This document shows, one piece after another, positions 33,105 through 45,600 of a stretch of DNA of 64,000 bases. Position numbers and translations under genes: made by a program. Source of the DNA: Acanthamoeba castellanii str. Neff. Its lineage: Eukaryota > Discosea > Longamoebia > Acanthamoebidae. The stretch lies in contig NW_004457313.1 of the NCBI RefSeq assembly GCF_000313135.1, positions 629,878-693,877 of the forward strand, in the 5' to 3' direction. Within the stretch, counting starts at the first letter, position 1; every line of letters starts with the position of its first letter. Below the pieces are notes generated by a model that worked only from the letters and a program-made list of their open reading frames with translations, ran no database searches and had not been told where the DNA came from.

Positions 33105-33626
33105 AGTAGAGTGGTAGGGTGGAGAAGATGGAAAGCACGCCTCTCTTCTCTCTGCTCTTTCTCTTTGCGTTCAATTTTTGTTTGTTTATTTGTTGTTGGT
33201 CGCGTGTTGGCGGGGATGATGCAACTTTGTTTGAACCTGGTTCCTCCTGTAGATAAACCCTTGCCCCAAGGTTGCGCAGTCCCTCCCTGAGCAGAACACA
33301 CCACACACAAGGGGCCTTCCAAGCCACGTATCAAGGGAGCAGTGGTGCCCAACGCGAATGGAAGAGCCCAAAAACACAAGGGGCAATTCTTCACCTGAGA
33401 AATTGTGACTGCGTACTGGCACTTTCCCGTGGCCAATGGGCTCTTTTTCGCGAGGCTGATCAAAATGTCCCGGAGGAAATTTCGCGTGGTAGAGACGGAT
33501 CCAATGGGAAATTGTTGCGCAGGTCTCGGTATCGCCGATAGCTTGCGGGGGTGGGCGGAGACCAATCCTTCATCTTCTCGGCGAGACCACCACAAACGAA
33601 GAGGAAGAAGACAAAAGAAAGAAGCC
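33105..33626. other. intergenic, raptor 3' flank / Zn2Cys6 gene 5' flank
   Basis: About 520 bp between two plus-strand genes. The first part is T-rich, like a 3' untranslated region. No gene or motif recognised. Confidence 0.4.
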
Positions 33627-35585
33627 ATGGCCCATCAGCCGCCGCATTCGGATTTGGATTTGTTTCCCGCATTTTATCAATTACTGAACGACGACATGGC
33701 GTCGGCGGCCGGGTTCAGCTTCCCGCCGACCTTCGATCTGGTCGTGCCTCCCGTAGACGCACACAACAACATTTATATTCAGCAGCAGCTGGTGGGTGAT
33801 GAAGACGATGATGGCGTAGAAGAAATCCAGGGACCGGTCAAGGGCGTGAAGCGAGCCAAGCAAGTAACGAGCCCCCGAGAATCGAGTAGCGTCACCACCG
33901 CGAGTGCCAGCTCGGCTGCCAAGGTGCGAGCGGCGTGCTCGAATTGCCGTTCGAGCCATGTGGCCTGCAGTCACGAGATTCCCTGCAAGCGTTGCGTGGA
34001 GCATGGCCTTGCCGATTCGTGCCAGTACCTGCCACGAAAGAAGAGGACCAATTTCAAGAAGAGGAAGATGCACAGCATCAAGGACGAAGAAGAAGACGAC
34101 GACGACTCCAATAGCAACGGCTCCCTCGTCGACAACGACGCCGCGATCAAAATGGAGGAGATGAGGAGAAACCCACCAGCAAATTTGTTCGAGGGAGGCC
34201 AGCCAGGTAGGCCTGCATTTCACCTTTGGCTGTTGAATTCAATCGAGACATTAAGACTGCCTTCGTTCTTTTTTGCTGACTTGGCCATTCCTTTATGATT
34301 CAGACCAGGGTTTGTGGAATGCCACTCTTCACCAGCTGTTCGGCAATGAGTACGCCTTCCCGCTCGTGAACACCAACATTCCACCGCAATCACAGCCCAA
34401 GGACTATGGTCTGCCGCTTCTGCCTTCGTGTACGCACACCCGCCGTCCTTCAATCTCCAAACATCTTCAATCGAGTAGCGCCTCATGTATCTTTTTCAAT
34501 GCCTCCAGCTACCTCGCCCTACACTGTGGAGAGCCCTCAGAGCTCTCCCTTCGCTGTGGAAGCGGACAACACCTGGCTCTCGCAGTTGATCGGCGACTCG
34601 TCCCCATCTTCTACGTCGTCCTCGTCGGCACCCACCTCGCCCGCCGAGGAGAGCCAACGAAACAGCGCCCAGTCTTCGCCCGACACCCAGCAACTGGGCA
34701 TCATGTCGCAGCGCAGTTGGCTGAAGAACTCGGGCGGCATGATGCAGCTCGCTCCCATGCCCACAGTCGGTCACTCGCGTGTGTCGCAGGTACGTTGTCG
34801 TCATCACCGTCACCATCACCATCACCATCTTCATTCTCTCTCTTCTGACTCGCCTGACGTTGTTGTTGTTCCAGCCACCCATGATCAAGCCACCTTCGCC
34901 AGCCGTGGCGCCGTTGTCGCCGGGCTCGGTCAGCAGCCGGACGGTGAACATTCTCCAGGAGATGAAGGCCAAAAACGACCGACTCGAGCGTCTTCTGCGC
35001 AGCGCGCTCGACGACATCAAGGAGCTCAAGCAGCGGGAGAAGCTTCGCGAGCAGCACAACATCACCATGCAGTCCCTCGTCCAGCTCCAGAACATCGGAC
35101 CGGCCGACGAGTTCCGCAAGGGCGTGCCAGCGCTGGCCATGTTCGCCCTCTCCGAGGAGCGACACGGAGCCGTCCTGCAGGCCAACGAGACCTTCCGCGA
35201 CCTGGTGGGCTACTCGTTCGACCAGCTCGCCACGCCGGGCTTCACCTGCTGCCAGCTCTTCCCCGAGAGGTTCAAGTCCAAGCTGTGCAAGGACTACAAG
35301 GACATCATGGTACACGCAACTCGCTCGCTCACTCTTTTGTTGCCCGCGCTCTGCGTGCGCTCTGTGTTACACGAAAGCTGTTCATGTCATCATCTTACCC
35401 CGAACGCTCTGTCTTGTTGTTGTGCGAATGACCACCAGTCTGGGCTCAAGTCGTCGGGCCAGGACGACCTCGTCATCCGCCGCGGGGACCTGCAGGAAGT
35501 CCCGGTTCGCGCCTTCTACCACGTCATCTACGACGACGTGGGACGTCCGCTCTACAAGATGTTCTACGCCTTCCCCCTCGCCTGA
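33627..35585 (+). CDS. Zn2Cys6 transcription factor with C-terminal PAS-like domain
   Basis: Starts at ATG 33627 (MAHQPPHSDLDLF). A binuclear zinc cluster lies at about residues 105-135: ACSNCRSSHVACSHEIPCKR followed by CVEHGLADSCQYL, giving six Cys with the fungal C-x2-C-x6-C-x6-C-x2-C-x8-C layout, then a basic stretch (RKKRTNFKKRKM). Acidic and Ser-rich linkers follow, then a heptad helix (VNILQEMKAKNDRLERLLRS) suited to dimerisation. The C-terminus is PAS-like: VPALAMFALSEERHGAVLQA, NETFRDLVGYSFDQL and VIYDDVGRPLYKMFYAFPL. This order (Zn2Cys6, then PAS) is that of the fungal AcuK/ERT1/RDS2 regulators of gluconeogenesis, and HGLADSC resembles them too. Common descent or function is inference. 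Introns at about 34205-34304, 34429-34508, 34790-34874 and 35310-35438. Confidence 0.85.
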
Positions 35586-36060
35586 TACCGCCTATCACAC
35601 AAGCACCTCCTCTCTCTTCGAAACGGCCTCGGTTCCTGTTCTCCTCTTCACCGCTTTTACTTTGTACAAAATAAACCAACTTGCTAGACCCGTGGACGAC
35701 GACGGTGGTGGTGGCTGTTGGATTGAAGAAGAAGAAGACGACGGTGGCGATGATGGTGGTGAACGGACCGAGGACTGTCGAACGCGTACTCCAACGGGAG
35801 CGGGGCTGGCCCGGAGCCTGGCGACCGGGTGATCGCTGCATATTTCTTCTTACCGCGCCTCTTGATTCCAAAAAGCACACAGCTTCCGGCAAGTTCAAAT
35901 CGTAATTGTTGTTGTTGTCGTTCATCTTACGTCGACGCGGGAGATCTTGTTGTCCCTCTTGCCGTCCCAAAAGAAAACGACCCAGGTATGTGGTGCATGA
36001 CCTCTCGCTCCGAATGGATTGCCAATTTAATCTGCGTTGCCTGTACAGCGAGATTCACAT
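35586..36060. other. intergenic, 3' flank of Zn2Cys6 gene / 5' flank of phosphatase
   Basis: About 475 bp. AAATAAACC near 35671 could serve in polyadenylation. A TACAG at 36044-36048 just before the next start may be the acceptor of a 5'UTR intron. No gene seen. Confidence 0.4.
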
Positions 36061-38202
36061 ATGGGAGCCAAGGATTCAAAATCGGCTCTTGTTGAGTACG
36101 GCAACTACGATTTGAAGACACGTCTGAAGGAGGCCAAGTGCACCAAGCGATTGTCTTGCACTACGCTCCAACTTTCTACCATTCCCAAGGAGGTGCGCCT
36201 TTTTGTCATCATCTTACATCCCATTCATTTTCAATCTCCATCCATTTGTAGCGACGTTGTAGAGGCCCTCGTGATCCTTTTCACTTCCCATTTTACGAGC
36301 TTTTGATTGGATCATTTGTTCTCTTTGTCTTGCCTCTGCTCGTCGACAACACAACACTCGCACTGACATCAGTGACTACGCGCGCGGCATCTTTCTTCCC
36401 TTTGCCCCCTCCCCCCCAGATACCGAAATGGCACCACTTCGAGCGGCTGGAGCACCTCGACCTGAGCAAGAACAAGCTGGCCGACCTCCCCATTGAATTC
36501 GACCTCCTGGCCAAGAACCTGCGGCACCTCGAGCTGCAGTCCAACAACTTCTCCACCTTCCCCCAGGTCGTGCTCAAGCTCTCCAAGCTGGAGATCCTCA
36601 ACCTCAACAACAACAAGCTCACCATGGAGACCTTTCCCAGTATGCAACCCTCTCTTGTTATGAAACGCGTGTAGCGGCATCACGGCACGCAAGGCCAAGC
36701 TAACGCTCGTGTATGGTGTGTGTGCGTGCGTGTGCGTGTGTGTGTCGTGAATGTGTGTCGTCCGACAGCCGACGAGTTCAGTGCGATGACGAGCCTGCAG
36801 AAGCTGCACCTGTGCTCCAACCACTTCCACGCGCTGCCCTACACGCAGCTCTCCGAGCTGGCCTTCAAGCACGCCCTCCACTGGCTCTCCATCCAGCAGA
36901 ACTACCTCGACCTCAGGTGCGGCGCGTTCTTGTTCTCCACCACCGGTTGCACGCACGCGTGCGTGCGTCGCGGCTCAATTCTCACGCGTGTCTGTGTGTT
37001 GTTGCGCCATATCAGCGAAATGCACGATTTCCTGGAGCAGATGGAGCGGAGTCAGTGCCGGGTGTCGTATTGCCATCAGCACATTCCCCAGGTGGTGTGG
37101 AAGGACCCCTCGGGCAACTCCTCCGCCGCCATCTATCTCGGCGGCGTGCATTCGGCCGGTACAACCCTCTCCCTCCCCCACAACATGCAACTCACATCAT
37201 ACTCCTCCCACCATCGCCTTCGTGTCCACTCTCTTTTCTTCTTCGTTCTTCTCACCTTCTTCGCTTTCTCACCTTCTTCGTTCTTCTTCTCTGTCCTCCC
37301 CCCCGGTTCGTGGACGTGTGCAGAGAATGTAAAGTGGCTGGAGGTGAATCGAATAATCAACGTGCTCTCGGTGGGCGAGTTCCCGTTCAAGTCGGAGAAG
37401 ATCGGGGTCAAGCGACCGAAGCGAACAAAAACGGACGACCAGGAGGCGGCGGAGAGCGGTGCACCACCAAACGACGAAAACGACGACGACGAGGTGATCG
37501 ATGGCGACGACGGCAGCAACAACAACGAAGACGACGAAGAGGCCAAGCGGGAGGCCAAGAAGGAGGCCTCCGTCAAGAGCCTCACCCGGCGGATATACCC
37601 GCCCCATTTCAAGGTGCCACCTCCCCCCCACCACCTCCCCGCCGCCGCGGTGGTGACTGGGCCAGTCCGACTGACCTCCTGGTGGAATGTTGTTGTGTGG
37701 AATGTTGTTGTTGTGCGGTGTGGACTGTTGTGGTGACAGCATGTATTTATAGAGATCGACGATGTCCCATCGGCTGACCTGATGCCGCACCTGGACCGAA
37801 CCAACGACTTCATCAAGGAGGTCATCGGCTCCAACCAACGCATCCTCATCCACTGGTACCGCTCTCCCCCCCCCGCACTTCTGCCCTGGTAGAGGCTCAC
37901 ATGTCGCATGGCTTGTGTGTGTGTCGTGTGTGTCGTGTGTGGTGTGTGGTGTGTGTGTGTGTTCTAGCGCGGCGGGGATATCGCGCAGCACGAGCGTGGT
38001 GATAGCGTACCTCATCTCCGAGGTGGGGATGAACTACGAAAAGGCCTTCATGTCCGTACGTCGGGCGCGACGGTGCATTCAGCCGAACGAGGGGTTCGTG
38101 CATCAGCTGCGAAAGTACCACAGACGACTCAAGAAGGCGCGCGAACTCGCTGCCGGCGAGCAGCAACTGCTCGAGAGCCAGGACAGCAACCTCGACGACT
38201 AA
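36061..38202 (+). CDS. LRR dual-specificity phosphatase, probably N-myristoylated
   Basis: Starts at ATG 36061 (MGAKDSKSALVEYGN); Gly2 with Ser6 fits N-myristoylation. Leucine-rich repeats follow: LEHLDLSKNKLADLPIEF, LRHLELQSNNFSTFP, LEILNLNNNKLTMETFP and LQKLHLCSNHFHALP. The phosphatase domain starts at AAIYLGGVHSA and WLEVNRIINVLSVG. A long acidic and Lys-rich insert (about 37400-37570) follows, then VFIEIDDVPSADLMPHLD, whose Asp is the likely general acid. The signature loop HCAAGISRSTS is complete only after splicing: the first exon ends CAC TG at about 37856 and the next begins C GCG GCG, so an intron interrupts the catalytic Cys codon. The last helix runs MNYEKAFMSVRRARRCIQPN. LRR-DSP proteins are known from amoebae; the substrate is unknown. 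Confidence 0.9.
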
Positions 38203-38312
38203 TGATCTAGTCTGGTGATGCCACCCCCCTGGCCTGTCTGTAGCCCATTTTTTCTCAACACCAAACAGACCCGAAACCGTTTTGTATTCTCTTTTGTGTT
38301 TCGTGAACAATT

Positions 38313-39781
38313 TCAAGAGCTGGAGTAGACAGACCACTTAGCAAGGCCGGTGGCAGATGAGAGAAGGAGGAAGCTGTTGCCATCGGCCATGTCGATGCGC
38401 GTGGAGCCCTCTTCGATGGGGATGGTCCAGGCCCTGGTGCGGGTGAAGGGATCGATGGCCATCAGCTGCCCTTTGGCCACGTCTTGGACCAGTAGCCATT
38501 GGTGGTAGATGGCCCAGAAGTGTTGCTGCGCGGTGAGCTGCTTGCTGAAGGCCAGATCGCCAGTGAACGGGTTGTGGCACATCAGCATGGTGGCGTCAAG
38601 GACCTGGTAGGTGGCGCACACCAGCTGTTGCTTGCCCTGCTCAACCACGCCATGCAGGGTCGTCACCGGCATGGAGTTCCACACTACAGTGTGCTGGAAA
38701 CCACCAAAAAGAGAGAAGAGCAAGTAGCGTGAGTCTCTACAAAAAGCATCAACATGGGCCATGGCACATCATGAAGACCCTTTCTCACCTGCCACAGGAG
38801 GTGGCCATTGGCGGCATTGTAAGCGGCGATCGACGTGTTGTACGGCGGTCGGAAGTAGGCGTTGGTCTTCAAGAGGATGATGTTGTGGCGAGGTCCCGAC
38901 AGCTGCAGCCTCGCCCAGGAGGCCCTAGCGGGGGCCTTGGTGGACCACAGAGGCTGCAGCGTTGTCAGGTCGAGTCCCATGAGGGCCATCGCCCCAGTGC
39001 TGGCCTGGAACAGCACCAGCAAGCGCTGCCACGGGCTCACCAGAATGTTGGGCTCCTGGCTCACCTCGGCCATGTCCATGATGGGCCACGAGAAGTTGGC
39101 TGCGGGCTCGGCCAGCTCGAAGGTGGGCGGCGCCAGGCGGAAGAGCTCGTTGTTGGTCATGGACAACAGGTTGGCCTCGATGCGGGCGATGTAGAGGAGG
39201 TCCTTGATGTTGGCCGTGTACGAGAATCCTGCATCCACAGTTTGTCGCGACTTGATGTTGCCTGTCTACATGCGTGTTGACCAGGTTAATGATTGGGGGG
39301 GTTCATATGTAGCAATATTAAGAAAGTGTACACTGTGTATCACCTTGCAGTCGAGGAGCACGAAGCCGGAGCAGTGGGTGTTGATGTCCTCCTGGAACCA
39401 GAAGTTGGCCACCACCTCGCCGTTGCCGACGAAGGAGCTGGTGGTGAAGGGCAGGCTGTCCTCCTGCACGCGCGGGCACCCGCCCTGCTTCGGACTCAGC
39501 TGGCGCCTCCACTCGATCGCACCGGAGGTCAGGGAGTGGGCCTCCAGGTAGAACTCGCGAGCCAAGTCCTCCCCGGTCACGTTCATGGTGGGCACCAGCA
39601 CCAGATCGGCGTCGGCGCCGATCGAGGGAGGGGCCATCGCCACGCCGACGCCCAGGGGCTTGGACCAGGCCAGCTTCACCGGCGCAGCCCAGCCGGAGAC
39701 CACCTCGGCCGCCGGAGAGAACGTCGCCCCGGCGAAGGTCATCGTGACGACGACGAGAAAGACAAGGAGGCCCTGAGGCAT
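38313..39781 (-). CDS. secreted PQQ-like beta-propeller protein
   Basis: Three exons on the minus strand: about 39343-39781, 38792-39268 and 38313-38695. The start at 39781 gives a signal peptide (MPQGLLVFLVVVTMTFAGA) with likely cleavage after a small residue. The mature protein has repeated blades of the quinoprotein-like kind: SGAIEWRRQLSPK, LTTLQPLWSTKAPA, NAANGHLLWQ, NPFTGDLAFSKQL and DPFTRTRAWTIPIEE. Several Asn-x-Ser/Thr sites (NVTG, NFSW, NTSI) fit a secreted or lumenal glycoprotein. No PQQ-binding or catalytic residues could be confirmed and no anchor was seen. Function unknown. It is transcribed in the same direction as the RBM39 gene, whose stop lies 152 bp upstream of this start. 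Confidence 0.7.
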
Positions 39782-39932
39782 GATGTGGTGGCCTGCAGCA
39801 GTAGTGATGTTGTGTTGACACTGATGGCCGGGTACCCCGAAAGAAATTGTGCGCACCAATCCACAAGCACGTTTTTATTGGTGAGCAGGAGATTGTTGCA
39901 TTGGTGGGTGCCGATTCGCGTGGGGGCAGCAC

Positions 39933-42520
39933 TCACAGCTTGCAGCCGGCGGCGAAGGTGTTCTCGTCGATGAACTCGGCCGAGATTACCTTGCCAGCGA
40001 ACCAACGACCGTTCAGCGCTTGGATCGCCTTGGCCGCTGTTGTTGTTTGTTTGTTGTTGTATAGAGCGATGAAAAAGAGAACGTTAGTTTGTTTTTAAGA
40101 ACGCGATGGGGAAAGGCAGTGGTCTGGTGGCTTGGGGGGGGGGGATACGGTACCTCCTTCGGAAGATTCGAACCTGAGGTAGACCAGACCCGAGGGGGAA
40201 TCCCGTACGACGTGGCACTGCAGCACCTTGCCGTACTTGCTGCACTCCTCCGTCACGTCCTCCTGGATGTCCAGGTGGAAGTTGGGCTCCGTTTCCCTGT
40301 GCACACGAAGAGAAAAAGAGAGAGTGAGTCAGCCTCTGGCATGTGCGTGTGCGTTAAAGAGAGAGATGACGTACTGTGCGGGATCAAACATGTTCTTGAG
40401 GAGCATGAAGGCCGAGGCCACGACGGGCCGAGGAGCGACGGTCGGCGGGATGATCGGAGTGGGCATGGGCATGGCGCCGGCCGTGGGCAGGAGCGGAGAG
40501 GGGGCGCCCAATCCGCCGAGCGCAGACGGCAGACCGGGCATGCCCGGCATGCCCAAACCCGGCAGGACGCCGGGCAGGAGACCCAGGCCGGCCGGGGTCA
40601 TGCCATGGAAGCCCATCGGCGCACCGGGGAGCGAGGGAAAGCCGGCCCCGCCCGTCTGGCCCGCGAGCCGGGCCATCAGCATGGCGCGCGATTGGGCGTT
40701 GAGGCCCAGACCGCCGCCTTCGTCGTCCAGCTCGTTGAGGCCGCCGCCGCCGCCTCCGAAGCCGCCACCTCCGAAGCCGCCGCCGCCGCCAAAGGCTCCA
40801 CCGCCTCCGAAGCCGATCGGACCGCCGAGGCCGGCACCGGGTCCGCCCGCGGTGAGGGTGCCTGGATCGGAGACGATGCCCACCTTCAGCTGTCGCCCCG
40901 CGAGCTCCATTCCATTGCAGTGCTGCAGCGCCTTCTTGGCATCCTCGGGCGACTTGTACTGTACGAAGGCAAAGCCCTTCGAGCGGCCCGTTTCGGGGTC
41001 AATGTGCAGATTGATCTGCTGGATGTCGCCGAACGGCTCGAAGACCGTCCTCAGGTCGTCCTCCGCGAGATCGGTGTGCAGATTGCCCACGTAAAGACGC
41101 GTGGGCGCTGGAGAGGCAAAAGAACGAAAACGATCAGAAAACGAAACGACGGCCGGAATGTAAGACAGGCGCGGGGTGACAGGTTGTGGGGGGGGGAGTA
41201 CCAGAGAGGGACGGTGGAGCGTTGGCCGCCGCTGCCGCAGCCGCTGCAGCGGCGCGATTCTTTTCGGCTTGGGTGATCTGCACCAGCACCGTCTGTCCCT
41301 TGCATTGGGTGCCGTTAAGTTGATGCAGCGCAAGGGGAACAGAGGATTTGTCGAGGTACTCGATGTAGCCAAAGCCCTTCGACTTTCGCGAGTTGCGATC
41401 CGTAATCAAACGGATCTGCGACCCGCGCCGAAGAGAGGGTACACGAAGCGTTATGCGGTTAGCGAGTAAGAACACCAAACACGGTCGTGGAATGAAAGGC
41501 GGCGAAGAGCTCGAGCGGGGGCACGGAAGCTACGTACATCATGCACTTTGCCAGCCTTGCCGAAGAATTCGAAGAGCTCCGACTCACTCGCGCGGATGGG
41601 AAGATTGGACGCGAACACGGTGCGCTCGTCCCGATCGGCCTCCTCGGCCTCCTTTTGCTTCCTCCTCCGTTCCTGCTCTTCGGGAGTGAGTATCTCGTCA
41701 TCTTTACCTGCGCCACGACGATCCCTGTCTCGCCTGCGATCGCGGTCTCGGTCCCTGTCGCGATCACGGTCGCTGTCCCGGTCTCTGCCCCTGTCACGGT
41801 CCCTCCTGTCTCTTCCCCGGGGTGAGCGAGAGCGAGAGCGCGAACGACGCGAACGGCGATCGCGCGACCGGGAACGTGAATGCCTCCTGCTTGCGCGTAG
41901 AGGGTTAGCGATACTGTTCAGGGGAGAGGTATTCGCATGGGGAGTGTGAGGGGGGGTGTAAACCTGCGCTTGTGCCTATGACGGTCGCGGGACCTGCTAC
42001 GCGATTTAGACCTGCGTAGAAAGAAAAAGAGATAAAATTAGATTGTTTTTGGGGCTGGGCAAATTGGTGTCCTCGTTGGTCAGTTAGCCAAACGGGGCGC
42101 AGCCCAAATTCGCAAAACCTATAGAAATTTAACCGGCGTTCCTAGAGCGAGAGATGAGTGTAAATACAAGCGAGCGCCGGGCAGAAGCCATGATTACATT
42201 GTCGAGATGGAGTAAACACGTGCGCATGGTAAGAGGATTGATTGATTACCTTCTCTTCCGGTGTTTGTCGTCCTTGGAGTCGGATTTGGACTCCTTCTCA
42301 CTTCTACTCACTTTGTCGTGTGCAGATCCATTCTTGCTTACCTCTGAGCTGGAAGATGCCTCTTGCTGCGGCGCATCCTGCGAGAAATAGAGCGCGGTCA
42401 GAATACGCGATCAAGAAAATTGTGGAGTAATCTGTTCCAAGGTGTGAAAGGTACCTTATGTGTCTGTGTGGACTTCAGAGAAGCCTCAAGAAGGGCCTCC
42501 ACATCGAGATCGTCGGCCAT
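39933..42520 (-). CDS. RBM39: RBM39/CAPER-type SR splicing factor
   Basis: Nuclear pre-mRNA splicing factor. The start at 42520 gives MADDLDVEALLEASLK, the usual N-terminus of this family. An Arg/Ser domain follows (RHSRSRSRDRRSRRSRSRSR, then many Asp-Arg dipeptides). RRM1: TVFASNLPIRASESELFEFF and KSKGFGYIEYLD. An Ala run separates it from RRM2: TRLYVGNLHTDLAEDDLRTV and RSKGFAFVQYKSPEDAKKAL. A Gly-rich region and a Met/Pro/Leu-rich region follow. The C-terminal U2AF-homology motif has LKNMFDPAQ, EECSKYGKVLQCHVV and GRWFAGKVISAEFI, ending at TGA 39933-39935. The order SR-RRM-RRM-UHM is diagnostic. At least seven introns are present. It is divergent from the LRR gene, with 176 bp between starts. 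Confidence 0.93.
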
Positions 42521-42696
42521 GTTGCGTGTAGCGTGGAATCGAATTAAGATGCCAATCACTGACGGCGTCTTTTTCTTGGCTTTCGCCGCTTTGGTCGGCA
42601 CATATTCGGCATTCCACCCCTACGCCCAACAACATCAACAGGCTCTTTTTCACGAGCGCAAGAGTGCCACCTCTCAAGTCGTGTGTTCGTTACACG

Positions 42697-45600
42697 ATGT
42701 CGAGCACCAACGCCGAACGAAAAAAGAGTGGCTCCGCCTACTCGGCGAAAAAGAAGGCCAGTTCCTCTGATAGGAAGGAAACCTTCGCGCTGGCCGGTGC
42801 TTCGGGCCTCTCCACTTCTGCCTCGAGCCTCGCCTACTCCCCCACGGCCTCGCCATCGCCCCCCTCCTATGGGAGCGGTTATGGATCGAGCGGCGGGACG
42901 GGGGGCGAGTACCGCTACAGCGATGATTCTGACGAAAACAACCTGGGCAATCAAACCTCCCTCTTCACCAAGATGGTCTATCGAGACATAGAAACTGTAC
43001 GCCACCAGCTCTCCTGTACGGTGCGGAAAGAGCGCTCTTCTTCTCACTCTTGTGCTCTTTCAGCTCAAGACGGCCTTCCGCCAGCTGGAGGACACTTATG
43101 TAGAATCCATGAGGAAAAAACACAACGAGGTATGTATTTATTGTTTTTAATTGCTTTCAATTTTATTGGTATTTTATTGAACTTTGTGTGGTAGATGCTG
43201 GACATGCGAGCGTCGGTGAACGAGTGGCAAGCGAACAAGAACCAAGAAGCGAGAGTGGCCGAGCTGGAAAGGGAAGTTGCCACGCTCAGGGAGCGCGTGG
43301 TCGATGGCGACAACTACAGCTACGCATTGCAGAAGCTGAACGCACGGATACGGGACGCGGTGGAAGAAGGCCAAGCACGATTCGAGGACAATCTGGTATG
43401 TACACCAACTACTTCTGCTTGATCATGGTATGGGTCTGTCACTTGACTATATTAACTCTCTATTCGGCCAACAACAACAACAACAGCGACACCTCCAAAC
43501 CACGGAGAACCAGTTGCTGGAGGCCAACAAGGACGGGAGGGACGTGCTGGAGGAGAAGTACCGATTGTCCAACGAGAAGGTGCTGCTGCTCTCTGAGAAG
43601 GCCGATAGCACGGAGCGCGTGCTTCGCGAGATCATGCAACAGGTGGCCAAGGCCTCCTCCACGCCCTCCACCACCGGCAACTCCCTCCTCCAATTCACCT
43701 TGTCCAGCAAGACCACTTCCTCCACCCTCAACTCGTCGAGCGCAATGTCCAAGAGCGGACTGCACGACCCCTTACCCTTTCGGTCCCCTTTGCTCGTACG
43801 GCTTTCCCACTCTTGTTCGCCTCATCACGGCCTCTTGTTGTTCTCATTGTCATGCACCGCGACACAGAGCGACGAAGACGCGGCCGAGAGGCAGGCCGAC
43901 CGAGACCTGGAGAAGGTGGTCAAGGGGATCAAGCACAACACCATCCGCTCGGTGAGCTTTCGAGGGACCCACGCCAAGTCCAAACAGTTCAAGGCCGTGG
44001 CCGACGCGATGCGAGTGAACACCACCATCGTCGCAATGGACCTGAGCCACGTCAAGTACTTGAAGCGTTCTATTTTTTTGTTCTTTTATTATTTTGTTTT
44101 TATCCTTTCTTATTGGTGCTTACATTGTTTTTCTTCGACTGGGCAGAATACCCAACCCTTCGGTCAGCGCGCTATGTGAATCCTTCGCCGTGCACAAGAC
44201 GCTCTCGACGCTCAAGTGCAAGAATAGCTCGCTCACGTTCGAGTGTTGCGTCTCCATAGCCACCTATCTGGCGTCTTCATCCACGCTACGCACGCTCAGC
44301 CTCGCTGCCAACGCCATCGACGAGAGCGTACGGCGCTGATTTCGCCACCCCACCATAACGATTTTGTCTCACTCTCGATCAACAATCCACAGGCGGCCGA
44401 TGCGCTCGGCGAAGCCCTGCGCGAGAACAAGTCTCTCACGTCACTCAACCTGTCCTTCGCCGAGCTGGGGCCGAAGGGCGTGGCGCCGTTGGCGGCTGGG
44501 CTTGCCCAGCACCCCGCGCTGACTCAGCTCAACCTATCCCGCAACGCAATCACCAGCCACGGTATTAAGGAGATTGGTATAGCCTACAATCTTCGCATGA
44601 GTTGAGGATCGGCGATGCATTATATAAGCAAACCTTCTCACTTTGTAAATTCTCAGCGGAGGCCCTAAAGAAGAACACAGTGCTGCAGCGCCTCAACCTT
44701 CAGGACAACAACATCGGCTCACGGGGCGTGGTCGAGCTGGCGAGATCGCTGCGAGGCAACAAGTCACTCACCTGGCTCAACTTGACGCGCAACACCATGG
44801 ACGCTACAAGCCTCTCCGCATTCGTCGACACGTTACAAGGTAACCTAAAATTCTCTTTTAAATCCCTAATGTCAAGCACTAAACACCGGGTGTCGGAAAT
44901 CAGGCGGCTGTGGGGTCACGGACGTGGTGTTGGCGGGGATGGGACTGGGAGTCGAGGGCGGCGTGGCCCTAGGCAGAGCCCTGGAGCGGAGAGTGCCCAT
45001 CAGGTCGCTGGACCTGTGGAGCAATGGCATCGGACCAGCAGGTGCTGCTTCCCTGGCCAAGGGAATATTCGCCAGCGGCCATCTCCACACCCTGAGCCTC
45101 AAGGTACGGGCCCAGACTCAACTTGGTCGTGGTGCAACGCCGACCTGACGCCACCTGGCTGCAGGGCAACTTCATCGGCCCGGCGGGCATGAGGGAGTTG
45201 AGCTCGGCGCTGGAGGGCAACCTCACGGTCACAACTCTCGACGTATCAGGCAACCGACTCGGTGTAGAAGGTGGAAAGGCGCTTGCGAGCCTGCTGACCG
45301 CCAACCAACACCTTAAGAATGTCTACGCCAGCGGCAACAACCTCGACAATGAGGGCGTTGCCGCCTTGGCGGAAGCACTTAGGACCAACGGTACTATTGC
45401 AGCCCTTCTTGAATGATTATCGGAGATCCAATGAATGCTCGCTGTCTAACACCTTACGACAGCGACTGTGAGCACTCTCAATCTGCAGCTCAACCGGATA
45501 AGCGACGCGGGTGCCAAGGACATTGCTGCCATTCTAGCCAACAACAAGGCACATACGCTCACGTTCGCGCCACCACAGAGGCCTAGTTATTAACTTGATT

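Noticed and set aside
42550..42770. Plus-strand frame starting MPITDGVFFLAFAALVG ahead of the LRR gene, considered as a signal peptide
   Set aside because: It is in a different frame from the LRR protein, with no splice site linking them; the LRR protein starts cleanly at 42697.
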